64,000 nucleotides of DNA, taken from assembly GCA_017643395.1 (NCBI GenBank), contig JAEPNP010000001.1, positions 703,806 through 767,805 of the forward strand, given 5' to 3'. The notes beneath the pieces are model-generated. The model saw only the letters and a list, made by a program, of their open reading frames with translations. It had not been told where the DNA came from and ran no database searches. A program made the translations under genes and the position numbers. The stretch's first letter is position 1. Every line of letters begins with the position of its first letter. Source of the stretch: Rhodothermales bacterium. GTDB taxonomy: Bacteria > Bacteroidota > Rhodothermia > Rhodothermales > UBA10348. Of the stretch, positions 35,203-43,851 are shown piece after piece.

Positions 35203-37899
35203 TCAGGGGGCGGTGGACCCGCTCAGTCGAGCCAATCGGCTCCGCGCAGTCGTCAGGAAGGGATCGTCCAGTTCTTCGAGGGCCGTCAGGGAATCGGCGG
35301 CAACCCGCAGCAGCCCGGCTGCCTCCTGCTCGCGACCCGTTTCAGCCAGTAGCTCGCCCATGCCGACGCGAACGCGCCATGGCCTTCGATCTGCGGAGCC
35401 GAACAGGGAGTCCGCCATCTGAATGGCGAGCTGAAACTCCTGCTCGGCCGCGGTCCACTCCTGCAGTGCGGCCAGGGAGCGGGCAAGCCCCCACCGGGTG
35501 TCAAATCGAATCTTGTCCGGTACGTCCAGCCCCTCTCTGGCCGCAGAGAGGATGCCCTGGTAGATGGTGGTGGCCTCCTGATGCCTCTCCATGAGCATGA
35601 GCGTCCACGCCCAGTTCAGTTCCATCTGGGCCCGGTCGCGCCAGGCCATGCGATCTGTCTGTCGAACCAGCCGCACGGCCTCCCGGAACTGGGCTTCCGC
35701 ATCCTCCAATCGTTCGAGCCGCTGGCTCATCGCGCCCCAGTTGTTGAGCAGGCCGGCCAGTCGGAAGTCGTCCCGCCCGTACATGGCGAGCCGGATATCG
35801 AGCGCTTTTTGAAACTCCTGCTCGGCCTCTGTGGGCCGGTCGAGGAAACCCAGCGAAGCCGCCAGATTCTGCCGTACGATCGACTCGGTCGGGCGGGTGT
35901 TCTCGAGTCGGGAGAGGATCTCGACGGACTCGGCGAACGCGAGCACGGCCTCCGCATACTTGCCCTGCTCGTGGTACACCGTACCCAGATTGGCCAGCGT
36001 GGTGGCCAGCGGTACCGGCGTGGTGCGGGCAATGCTGCGCACGGCGGGAATCAGGTCCACCAGAAGCGATTCGGCCTCGGTCCTGCGATCCATGCTTCGC
36101 TTGAGCAACGCATAGTTGTTCATGGCCACGGCCCAGTGGCGATGCCCGGGGCCAAATCGTCGTTCGAAGACCGGCAACGCCTCTTCGTACAAGGCCTCCG
36201 CCTCGTCAAATCGGCGCTGGAAAGTGCGCACAGAGGCGAGATTCATCCGGGTGGTGGCCACTTCGGTCGAAAGCGCATTGTTTGCGATGCGCAGTTGCAG
36301 GGCTCGTGACAGCAGGGAGTCTGCTTTGACGTGATTCCGCGCGCGCAGCTCGACAACACCCAGGTCATTCATGGACTCGGCCGCGTCGAGACCGTCCGGA
36401 TCGATGTCGATTCGAATCTCCAGCGCCTGCTCCAGGAGGGCGCGCCCGGACTCGCGGTCTCCCACCACGCCGTAGGCACTGCCGATCACGTTCATGAATG
36501 CCGCCCGGGCGACCGGGGTCTGTTCCAGATCAGTCTGGATTCGCAAGGCACCCACATTGAGCACGTCCCGCACGGTGACGTCCTGGGAGTCCGCATTCTC
36601 CGGTGCCGCCTGCTCGAACAGTTCCTCCATGAACGATTGCACCTGGCGGGCGATGTCGCGCTCCTGGGTGACGCGGTCCCGTTCCTGGGCAATCTGTTGT
36701 GCCTGTCGGACGGAAATCAGGGCAAACGCCAGCAGACTGACCAGGAGCAGCGATGCGGCGGTGACTGCGGCCTTGTGCCGACGCACAAACTTGCGCAACA
36801 CATACCAGGCCGTGGTACCACGCGCTTCGACGGGCAAGCCGGCCAGGTGCCTGCGCACGTCATTCGCCATGGCCTCGGGAGAGGCGTAGCGCTGCTCGGG
36901 CTCCTTGCGGAGCGCCTTCATGATGATGTTGTCCAGGTCACCTTTCAGCGCACGGGCAGTTCGACGCCGATCTTCTTCGTTGACCGACTCGGTCACCCGA
37001 ATGGAGGGCGGCTTCGGGATCGTATCCGAAACCGTGCGCTCCACCTCCACCAGCGAGCGTCCCTTGAGGTGAAACGGCAGTGTGCCGCTGAGCATCTCGT
37101 AGAGCACCACGCCCAGCTGGTACACATCACTGGCTGTGGTTACCGCCTCGCCCCGGATCTGCTCGGGCGATGCATAGTCCGGTGTCAGCAGTCGTTCCCC
37201 CGTGCGCGTCAGCGACTCGGTGGAATCATCGTCGTCCAGGAGCTTTGCAATGCCAAAGTCGAGCAGCTTGACGCGCCCCTCCCTGGAGACCAGAATATTG
37301 GTCGGTTTTAGGTCCCGGTGCACGACCAGATGCCGATGGGCATACTGCACGGCATCCGCCACCTGCAGAAAGAGCTCAAGTCGTTCGTTGACGGACCGGT
37401 CCCCGACATAGTCACGGATGGACATGCCGTCCACGCGCTCCATGACGATGTAGGGGCGACCGTCCTCCGTCCATCCGCCGTCCAGCAGACGGGCGATGCC
37501 GGGATGCTGGAGCCGCGCGAGGATGCGGCGCTCCGCGACGAACCGCTCGCGAGCCTTCGTCCCGGCCAGGGCAGGAGGCAGCACCTTGATGGCCACCTCC
37601 ATTTCGTAGTCGCCGACGCGCTCCGCCAGGTGCACCGTTCCCATGCCGCCTCGGCCGAGCTCCCCTACGATGCGGTAGGGGCCGATATCGCCCATGGACG
37701 GCACCTCGGAGGCAGCCGGAGCGGGGATGATGGTGCTGGCCGCCTGATTCGCCTTCAACAGCGCACGGACTTCCGAGGCAATGTCCTCCTCCCCGTCACA
37801 GAGTGCCAGCAGCTCTGCGTCCCGGGGTGCGGTCTCCCCGTCCATCAGGTCGAAGAAGATCTCCTCGGCCCGCTCCCGAGCTTCCGGAGAGAGAGCCAC
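35203..37899 (-). CDS. membrane Ser/Thr protein kinase with TPR sensor domain
   Basis: An 898-aa PknB-like kinase: glycine loop GRGGMG (82-87), catalytic Lys at 105 (VAIKVL), HRDLKPTN (194-201) and DFG (214-216), so it is predicted active. A membrane helix lies near residues 375-395. The C-terminal half is a string of tetratricopeptide repeats (about ten), which would sit outside the cytoplasm and could sense or bind a partner. The start is a GTG directly after the sigma factor stop (TAG then GTG). The sigma factor and kinase are thus coupled; the kinase may phosphorylate the sigma factor or its partners. Confidence 0.93.
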   Translation of the reverse strand: MALSPEARERAEEIFFDLMDGETAPRDAELLALCDGEEDIASEVRALLKANQAASTIIPAPAASEVPSMGDIGPYRIVGELGRGGMGTVHLAERVGDYEMEVAIKVLPPALAGTKARERFVAERRILARLQHPGIARLLDGGWTEDGRPYIVMERVDGMSIRDYVGDRSVNERLELFLQVADAVQYAHRHLVVHRDLKPTNILVSREGRVKLLDFGIAKLLDDDDSTESLTRTGERLLTPDYASPEQIRGEAVTTASDVYQLGVVLYEMLSGTLPFHLKGRSLVEVERTVSDTIPKPPSIRVTESVNEEDRRRTARALKGDLDNIIMKALRKEPEQRYASPEAMANDVRRHLAGLPVEARGTTAWYVLRKFVRRHKAAVTAASLLLVSLLAFALISVRQAQQIAQERDRVTQERDIARQVQSFMEELFEQAAPENADSQDVTVRDVLNVGALRIQTDLEQTPVARAAFMNVIGSAYGVVGDRESGRALLEQALEIRIDIDPDGLDAAESMNDLGVVELRARNHVKADSLLSRALQLRIANNALSTEVATTRMNLASVRTFQRRFDEAEALYEEALPVFERRFGPGHRHWAVAMNNYALLKRSMDRRTEAESLLVDLIPAVRSIARTTPVPLATTLANLGTVYHEQGKYAEAVLAFAESVEILSRLENTRPTESIVRQNLAASLGFLDRPTEAEQEFQKALDIRLAMYGRDDFRLAGLLNNWGAMSQRLERLEDAEAQFREAVRLVRQTDRMAWRDRAQMELNWAWTLMLMERHQEATTIYQGILSAAREGLDVPDKIRFDTRWGLARSLAALQEWTAAEQEFQLAIQMADSLFGSADRRPWRVRVGMGELLAETGREQEAAGLLRVAADSLTALEELDDPFLTTARSRLARLSGSTAP

Positions 37900-38490
37900 C
37901 TAGGCCTCCGCCATGGTCTGCAGCGTTTGGAAGAGGCGAGTCCTGGCAACCGCCCATTCGCGCTTGACCGTGCGCTCGGAGATCTCGAGGATGTCGGCCG
38001 TCTCCGATACGGAGTATCCTGCGAAGAAGCGGCATTCCACGACCCGTGCCTGCCGCTCACTTTGCTGCTCCAGCAGCTTCAACGCCTCGTCCAGCGCGAC
38101 GAGCATTTCCGGTTGCTCCGAGCTGGCGACAGCGGCCTCCTGGATGGGCACCAGCGTGAAGCCGGCGCCTCGCTTCTGGCGCGCGCGCCCGCGGGCGTAG
38201 TCCACCAGAATGCGGCGCATGGCCTGGGCCGCGACCCAGAAGAACTGGTTTCGGTTCTTCCACTGGATGCGCTTCTGGTCCACCAGTTTCAGGTACGCCT
38301 CATGTACCAGGGCCGTGGTATTGAGGGTGTGATCGGAGCGCTCGCGGCGCAATTGGCGGCGTGCCTCCGTGCGAAGCCGTTCATACACAGCGGGAAGCAG
38401 CGCCTCCATGGCCCCTTCATTCCCGTCGCTGGCAGCGACGAGTAGCTGTGTGATGTCGGATCGCGTCATGGAGATGGTGGGTGCTTCCAT
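37900..38490 (-). CDS. ECF-type RNA polymerase sigma factor (TIGR02999 group)
   Basis: A 196-aa sigma factor: a sigma-70 region 2-like segment (about residues 20-110, with WKNRNQFFWVAAQAMRRI) and a region 4 helix-turn-helix (about 140-190, SVSETADILEISERTVKREW). The pattern matches the group that usually sits beside a TPR Ser/Thr kinase, as here. Either the ATG at 38490 or the one at 38469 could be the start. A TATAAT at 38488-38493 overlaps the first, so transcription may start between the two and the shorter form is possible. There is no anti-sigma gene; the kinase probably replaces it. Confidence 0.9.
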   Translation of the reverse strand: MEAPTISMTRSDITQLLVAASDGNEGAMEALLPAVYERLRTEARRQLRRERSDHTLNTTALVHEAYLKLVDQKRIQWKNRNQFFWVAAQAMRRILVDYARGRARQKRGAGFTLVPIQEAAVASSEQPEMLVALDEALKLLEQQSERQARVVECRFFAGYSVSETADILEISERTVKREWAVARTRLFQTLQTMAEA

Positions 38491-38901
38491 TATACGTCCG
38501 GCTGAGGAGGATTGGTGACGCGACGGCCCCTGTGCAAAATCAAAACGGGGGCGCCCCGGCAGGGCTGTGTCCGGGGCGCCCCCTGGCTCGACGCTTAACC
38601 TCTAACACTAAGTATTTCAGGTCGAGCAGATCAGACCCTTGTTGGTATAGGCGACATCGGGCCGCAAGAGGGGCCACGGTAGCTCGGATTTTTTTTGAAC
38701 GAAGCGGGGACGTCCCTCCCGGTCATGGTCGGGACGCCCCACGCCGGTCCGGTTCACGGTGTGCGTGTGCCGGAAGCGGCGCTGCTTCGCCTCCCTTGGC
38801 ACAGCGCATGGGATGACTACACCGTACCATCCCTCAAAGCGCTAATTCGGATCCATTGAGGCCATCCCTGCGGGAGACGCCCCAGTCAGGCGGGCAGGTC
38901 T
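38491..38901. other. 411-base non-coding stretch with two strong hairpins
   Basis: No convincing gene. It holds the minus-strand terminator hairpin (38536-38582), an unbroken T8 at 38689-38696, and a second hairpin GGGGACGTCCC (38706-38716) / GGGACGCCCC (38731-38740). A 61-codon minus frame at 38617-38802 covers the second hairpin and looks fortuitous. Possibly a long 3' untranslated region of the serine hydrolase gene or a structured small RNA. Confidence 0.5.
38536..38582 (-). terminator. rho-independent terminator, minus strand
   Basis: Arms GGGGCGCCCCGG (38548-38559) and CCGGGGCGCCCC (38571-38582), 12 bp with an 11-base loop. On the minus strand the stem is followed by CGTTTTGATTTTG. It ends transcription entering from the 38902-40302 side, before the sigma factor gene. 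Confidence 0.65.
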
Positions 38902-40302
38902 CTACCGCTGGCGTGCGAGTTCCGCTTCCAGGCGCGCAATCATGGCGCGGCCGTTGGTATTGCCGGGATCCAGATCCACGGATACCCGATAGTTGAGCAG
39001 GGCCTTCTCCAGCTGGCCGGAGACCATGAACGCCTCCCCCAAGCTGTCGTACGGATTGCTGGCATCTGGGTATTCCTGCACGTTCAGCTCGAATACCTCT
39101 ATCGCATCCTCGTAGCGCCCGGCGCGCAGCAAACGGTAGCCCAGGTCATTAAGGGTGTCTTCGGTGAAGGCGGACCGGGGGAAGCGATCCTGAGCACCCC
39201 GGTAGGCTTCCCGCAGGGAAGGTCCGGTGGAGTCTGCCATCGCCGCCCGCAGCGTGCGACCAACCTGGAACGAAGGATTGTCAAACCGCTCGTAGTTCAG
39301 CCACGGCACCGAAGGATGCGTCGTGCCATCCAGCACCTCCACCAGTCTGTGCAGAGCGAGCATGCCGTTGTCCGAGTTGCTGAAGAAGACAAACCCCCTT
39401 CCCTGACCCGGGTAGCCGGCTACAAAGGCTTTGTAGCCGCGGTTGTCGCCCCAATGCCAGACAGACTCGCCCTGCGCGGTCCGCTGCAATCCCCAGCCAA
39501 GTCCCCACGCGAGGCCATCGCCCGCATCCGCCTGTCGGGATACCGCGTCCTGCCAGATTGCGTCCGAAAGGCTCCAGCCACGCAGAAATGCCGCCAGGAA
39601 GCGGGCATAGTCGGCCGCGGTGGTATGTAGTGAGTACGCGGCATTGGCCTCGCCGGGAGTGAACTTGTCCAGGGGCGTGCCGTCGTCGGCGTGTCCGACG
39701 GCAACGAACGGGCCGAATGCCTCCCGCCAGACCAGCGAGGAGGAAGGCATGCCCAGCGGTACAAACACCCGATCTTCCACCATCGTGTGGAGCGGCCTGC
39801 GGGCCACCGCTTCCATGGCGCGCTGGAGGTACACGAAGCCCTCGCCCGAATACCCGAACGTGGAGCCCGGCGCATTCCTCAAGTCCAGTTGCCCACCCTG
39901 CGGGCGCCAGTTCGGCAGCCCCGAGGTATGGGACAGCACCATGCGCGCCGTGATCTCGCCGCCACGACCGGTATGCGCCAGGTCGGGGTACTCGACATAC
40001 TCTGCAAGCGGCCTGTCCAGGTCCAGGAGCCCCTCCTCGACCAGCTGAAGCGCCACCAGGGCCACTACCGGTTTGGTCAGGGAAGCCGCCTCAAACACGG
40101 TGGAGGTGTCCACCGCAGGGTTCGTGGCCGCCGAGCGAACCCCAAACGCTCCGGCCCAGGAAATGCGGCCGTCTTCGACTATGGCCGCGCCCAGGCCTGT
40201 GATCTCCGCCTCCTCGAGCACTTCCCGCACGGCCTCGGACCGGTCCTGCGCTTGGACGGCAGAAACGCACACAATCACAGCAAACAGGAAGGCGACGCGC
40301 AT
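38902..40302 (-). CDS. secreted serine hydrolase (beta-lactamase family) with C-terminal TPR
   Basis: A 466-aa protein with a signal peptide (1-19), a class C beta-lactamase fold, and two TPR-like repeats in the last 90 residues. The SxxK motif is SLTK at 74-77, and the second motif is YSG at 151-153 (Y kept, N replaced by G). The third-motif region carries HWGDNRG. It is probably an active esterase or peptidase of the PBP-like group in the periplasm. The start at 40302 is set by the signal peptide; the frame to 40704 would run through the divergent metallo-beta-lactamase-fold gene. Confidence 0.87.
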   Translation of the reverse strand: MRVAFLFAVIVCVSAVQAQDRSEAVREVLEEAEITGLGAAIVEDGRISWAGAFGVRSAATNPAVDTSTVFEAASLTKPVVALVALQLVEEGLLDLDRPLAEYVEYPDLAHTGRGGEITARMVLSHTSGLPNWRPQGGQLDLRNAPGSTFGYSGEGFVYLQRAMEAVARRPLHTMVEDRVFVPLGMPSSSLVWREAFGPFVAVGHADDGTPLDKFTPGEANAAYSLHTTAADYARFLAAFLRGWSLSDAIWQDAVSRQADAGDGLAWGLGWGLQRTAQGESVWHWGDNRGYKAFVAGYPGQGRGFVFFSNSDNGMLALHRLVEVLDGTTHPSVPWLNYERFDNPSFQVGRTLRAAMADSTGPSLREAYRGAQDRFPRSAFTEDTLNDLGYRLLRAGRYEDAIEVFELNVQEYPDASNPYDSLGEAFMVSGQLEKALLNYRVSVDLDPGNTNGRAMIARLEAELARQR

Positions 40303-40407
40303 ATGGATCAGTTGCTTTGGGGACAGCGTTTTCTCACGGTTACCTCCGCATTTTGGTTTCGTGCGGAGCCCATCGCCCGTATTCTTTTGTCCCAAGCCCA
40401 TCGACCC

Positions 40408-41316
40408 ATGCTTTCCCGCCGCGCCTTTCTGGGCGGATTCTCGGCCCTTTCCGTGGGGGCCGCCCTCCGTCCCACTTCGCTGTTTGCCGTCCCGCAGCGG
40501 GGCAAATTCACGCCCATCCGAAGAGGAGTCGGAACGTTTGAAGCGCGAGGTGGCACAACGGGTTACCTGATTTCCCCGGATGCTCTCGTGGTGATTGATT
40601 CCCAATACCCTGAGACTGCGGAGGAGTGCTGGCAGGGCCTTCAGGAGCGTGCCGGGGACCGGCGGATCGACGTGCTTGCCAATACGCACCACCACGGCGA
40701 TCACACTGCCGGCAACATCGTGCTGTCACAGCATGCGGATCGCCACATCGCGCACGCCGAGGCGGCCAGGCTGCATCAGGCCTCGGCCGAGGCACGGGGT
40801 AACGTGGATCAACAACGCGTAGCGGGGGAAACCTATCAGGAATCCCTGACCATGGATGTGGGCGATGAGGTCATCACCCTCACACACCACGGCGCCGCAC
40901 ATACCGGCGGTGACTCGGTGATCCATCTCGAGAAGGCCGACGTCGTGCATATGGGGGACCTGGTGTTCAACCGCATGCCGCCCTTCATCGACAAACCGGG
41001 TGGCGCATCCATCGCCGGGTGGATGGACCTGCTGGAGGCCACCTACGCCCGATTCTCGGACGACACCATCTTCATTCACGGGCATGCGGGCCCGAACTAC
41101 ACCGTCACAGGAACGCGTGAAGACCTGCTGGTCATGCGCGACTTCCTCTCAGGGCTGCTGGACTACGTACAAGCCGGCATCCGCAACGAGACCCCCCTGG
41201 ACGAACTGGCAGTCGACCGCCTGCCGGACTTTCCGGAATACTACCTGGACTCGTGGGCCACGGCGATACCGAACGCCATCCGGGCCGCGCACCAGGAACT
41301 GACCGAAGGAGACTGA
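40408..41316 (+). CDS. Tat-exported metallo-beta-lactamase-fold hydrolase
   Basis: A 302-aa protein. A twin-arginine signal (SRRAFLGG, residues 3-10) means it is exported folded, probably with zinc already bound. The zinc motif THHHGDH is near residues 93-99, a third His is in HHGAAHTGG, then Asp in MGD and the last His in IHGHAG, the full set of a class B-like MBL fold. The substrate is unknown (lactam, lactone, thioester and others are possible). The frame extends upstream to 39691, but the Tat signal fixes the ATG at 40408. The next lipoprotein gene starts 3 bases after its stop. Confidence 0.9.
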   Translation: MLSRRAFLGGFSALSVGAALRPTSLFAVPQRGKFTPIRRGVGTFEARGGTTGYLISPDALVVIDSQYPETAEECWQGLQERAGDRRIDVLANTHHHGDHTAGNIVLSQHADRHIAHAEAARLHQASAEARGNVDQQRVAGETYQESLTMDVGDEVITLTHHGAAHTGGDSVIHLEKADVVHMGDLVFNRMPPFIDKPGGASIAGWMDLLEATYARFSDDTIFIHGHAGPNYTVTGTREDLLVMRDFLSGLLDYVQAGIRNETPLDELAVDRLPDFPEYYLDSWATAIPNAIRAAHQELTEGD

Positions 41317-41319
41317 GCC

Positions 41320-42048
41320 ATGCGCACCCTCTATCTAGTTCTTGTCGCCTCACTCGTTCTGGGGGCATGTGCCTCCGGCGAGGGCGAAGTGGCCGAGGCC
41401 GAGACGCCGGTTGAAACCGTAGTGTCGGATCGCCCAAACCATGAGAACCCTGCCGGCAATCCCGAGGGCGAAGTACCCCCGGGCTGGGAATGGCGGTTTG
41501 ACCGTGGCCCCAACTACTCAGTGGGCTCTGAGGCGGACTCCGTGGACACGTTCTTCGTGACCATGACGCCCGGGTGGCACATCACCACCGCACCGGCGGG
41601 CATATTCTTCCATCCGGCAAGCACGGCGGACGGCTCCTACACGGCATCGACCCAGATCCACCTCTTCCCGCCCGGGAATCGCAATGAAGGGTACGGCATT
41701 CTCGTGGGCGGCTCAGACCTCTCTGGAGAAGCGCAGGAATACCTGTACTTCCTGCTTCGTCGCAGTGGTGAGTACCTGGTCAAGCTCCGGAAGGGCGCCG
41801 AGACGGAGACGCTCATTCCGTGGACGGCCCACGAATCCATCGTTGCCTACACGGAGGATACCGAGGGAACCGCCACCAACGTGATGGCGGTGCAGGTAGA
41901 CGGCGAAACGCTGCGCTTTCACGTGAACGACGTTGAGGTCGCTACGCTGCCGAAAGCCGAACTCCCCACGGACGGGCTGGTCGGCCTGCGGTTCAACCAC
42001 GCCATCGACGTACACGTCTCGGAGCTGACCGTGACTCCGGCGGCCTGA
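41320..42048 (+). CDS. lipoprotein with concanavalin-like beta sandwich
   Basis: A 242-aa predicted lipoprotein (LGAC, lipid Cys at 17). After an acidic linker, residues about 60-240 look like a concanavalin A-like/laminin-G-type sandwich, as seen in glycosidase-associated and DUF1080/DUF1349-like proteins; the family match is only approximate. It starts 3 bases after the Tat-exported hydrolase, so both should be made together and could act on the same extracytoplasmic substrate. Function unknown. Confidence 0.75.
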   Translation: MRTLYLVLVASLVLGACASGEGEVAEAETPVETVVSDRPNHENPAGNPEGEVPPGWEWRFDRGPNYSVGSEADSVDTFFVTMTPGWHITTAPAGIFFHPASTADGSYTASTQIHLFPPGNRNEGYGILVGGSDLSGEAQEYLYFLLRRSGEYLVKLRKGAETETLIPWTAHESIVAYTEDTEGTATNVMAVQVDGETLRFHVNDVEVATLPKAELPTDGLVGLRFNHAIDVHVSELTVTPAA

Positions 42049-42097
42049 CGCGGACGCCCCAGAGCTGCACGCGGGCTCGGGTCGCGATCCTGAGCTC

Positions 42098-43465
42098 CTA
42101 GCGGATCAGGTACATGCGTTCCTGTCGGGGATCGATGTAGGTGGTCGTGCGGCCGTCGAAAATGGCGTCCTCCTCGAGCATGATGCGCACGTCCTTGCCC
42201 CACTCGGGCACGGCAACCACTGCGTTCAGCTCAATCGAGTGCGCCGTGTTGGCGAACAGCGGATAGTCGCCTCGACCGGGCACGCCGCCCTGCTGATCCC
42301 AGAGTCCGATTGTCGGCCCTGCGCCGTGGCCGTGGAAGCCGATGGGGTGCGTGTAGATGGTGGCTCGAATGCCCTCTGCGGCGGCCTGCGCCAGCGCGGC
42401 CGCGAGGATTTGATTGCCTGAGCGCCCCTCCTCGAACTCGTCCGTGAGCACATCCTGAAGGCGATTCCCGACAGCCAGCGCATGCCTGAGGCCCTGTGGC
42501 GCGTCTGTCTCCCCGTGGCGGAGCACATACGCGTGTTGCTGGGTGTCCGTATTCAGGCGCAGATACGTGATGCCGAAGTCCACGTGCAGCAGATCTCCCC
42601 GACGGATGACGGCCGCGTCGGGTCGGCTGGAGAAGTCATCGTCCCTACCACCGGTTTCTGCTCGCTGCACCGAAACGCTGGGGTGGAACCAGGTAATCAG
42701 GCCAAGATCACGGATGCGGTCCCGATACCACCAGACCACATCGTCCGTGGTCGTGACTCCCGGGGATATAGCCTGGTCTGAGAAGCCCTCGCGGATGATG
42801 GTGCGGGCAATGCGCACGATATGCGGGTACATCTCCATCTCCAGGGCGGTGCGCGTTTCGAGCCAGCCGACCGAGAGACGATCCCCGGAGACCAGCCGGT
42901 CGCGGAATCGTGGCGCAAGGGCCGCAGTCAGACCCTGATACTCAGAATGCGTGAGCCCATCGCCCAGGGCAAACGTCTCGGACACGTTGATGGCGATGCG
43001 CTCGGGATCTCTGTCGGCCACGAGGTCTGCGAGGCGTTGCCACTGATCGGGCTGCTCCTCCGGATCCCAGGCCGCCTCGAACAGGGGACCGACCGCGTAG
43101 CGCGCAACGGCCAGACCCTCCACGCCGCTGTCCGTGCGATGCAGCACCAGCACCGTGCGCCTACGGGCAGCCAGCCACGTGGCGGGCAGCATGGTGCGGA
43201 CAACCGGGTCCTCGTTGTACTCGCGGGCGGCAATGATCCAGAGGTCGACCTGCTCCCGGTCCATGAGCGCCGGAACCACGGTTCTCAGGCGGTCCTCCAG
43301 CATGCGGTCAATCACGGCAGCGCGCTCCCGCATGGAGAGAATGGCCGGCATCGTGAGCCCGCCATCGTCCGAAAGCATCCCGGGCTGCGCCTGCACGTCC
43401 GGAGACTGGCCCCGCGCCGGCATGGAAATGAACAGGAGCAGGGGTAGCAGTCTCAGCAGTTTCAT
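42098..43465 (-). CDS. secreted M24-family metallopeptidase (Xaa-Pro aminopeptidase-like)
   Basis: A 455-aa protein with a signal peptide (about 1-20) and the pita-bread fold of M24 peptidases. The five metal ligands can be placed: Asp in HVDFGI, Asp in NTDTQQ, His in HGHGAG, Glu in SIELNA and Glu in LEEDA. It is therefore likely an active di-metal exopeptidase in the periplasm. Its ATG overlaps the stop of the 128-aa unknown (ATGA), which in turn follows uvrA by 3 bases. The operon with a DNA-repair gene has no evident functional logic. Confidence 0.9.
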   Translation of the reverse strand: MKLLRLLPLLLFISMPARGQSPDVQAQPGMLSDDGGLTMPAILSMRERAAVIDRMLEDRLRTVVPALMDREQVDLWIIAAREYNEDPVVRTMLPATWLAARRRTVLVLHRTDSGVEGLAVARYAVGPLFEAAWDPEEQPDQWQRLADLVADRDPERIAINVSETFALGDGLTHSEYQGLTAALAPRFRDRLVSGDRLSVGWLETRTALEMEMYPHIVRIARTIIREGFSDQAISPGVTTTDDVVWWYRDRIRDLGLITWFHPSVSVQRAETGGRDDDFSSRPDAAVIRRGDLLHVDFGITYLRLNTDTQQHAYVLRHGETDAPQGLRHALAVGNRLQDVLTDEFEEGRSGNQILAAALAQAAAEGIRATIYTHPIGFHGHGAGPTIGLWDQQGGVPGRGDYPLFANTAHSIELNAVVAVPEWGKDVRIMLEEDAIFDGRTTTYIDPRQERMYLIR

Positions 43466-43848
43466 GGCGAGTCGGGAGGGGCTGCGATGTTGAGAACGTC
43501 CGGAACGTCGTTGCGCTGCGGATTCGGGTTCACCAGCGCGCCGGTGAGGGGCAATTCGAAGGCAGTGACAAAATGGGCAATCGTCGAGAACCAGAATTCC
43601 TGCTGGAACTCAAAGAAGTCCTCGTCGAAGCCCGACCGCTCACCGGGGTGTCCGTTTATGTCCACATAGAACGTGCGAGGCCAGTCGGGATAGCGCTCTT
43701 GCGCCTCCTTGAGCAGCCCGAACACCTGGTTGGCGGCAGCGGGAAAATCGTCCTCCGGTCCGATCACCGCCAACAGCGATACCGAGTTGTCGAAGTTCAT
43801 GGCGATGCCGGGGGCATCGGGCTTGTTGTAGGCCGGTACGAATGCCAT
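43462..43848 (-). CDS. unknown 128-aa protein between uvrA and the M24 peptidase
   Basis: A soluble 128-aa protein without signal peptide or membrane helix; its sequence pattern (FDNSVSLLAVIG, TFYVDINGH) suggests an alpha/beta fold. I do not recognise the family. The ATG at 43848 is 3 bases after the uvrA stop and its own stop overlaps the M24 start (ATGA), so it is translated in a tight three-gene unit, which supports it being real. Confidence 0.7.
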   Translation of the reverse strand: MAFVPAYNKPDAPGIAMNFDNSVSLLAVIGPEDDFPAAANQVFGLLKEAQERYPDWPRTFYVDINGHPGERSGFDEDFFEFQQEFWFSTIAHFVTAFELPLTGALVNPNPQRNDVPDVLNIAAPPDSP

Positions 43849-43851
43849 GGA

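Noticed and set aside
38617-38802. A 61-codon minus-strand frame in the non-coding gap
   Set aside because: It covers the second hairpin, has no ribosome site, and its residues reflect palindromic GC sequence.
42049-42097. GAGCT...AGCTC arms between the convergent lipoprotein and M24 genes as a terminator
   Set aside because: Short arms, long loop and no T tract on either strand.
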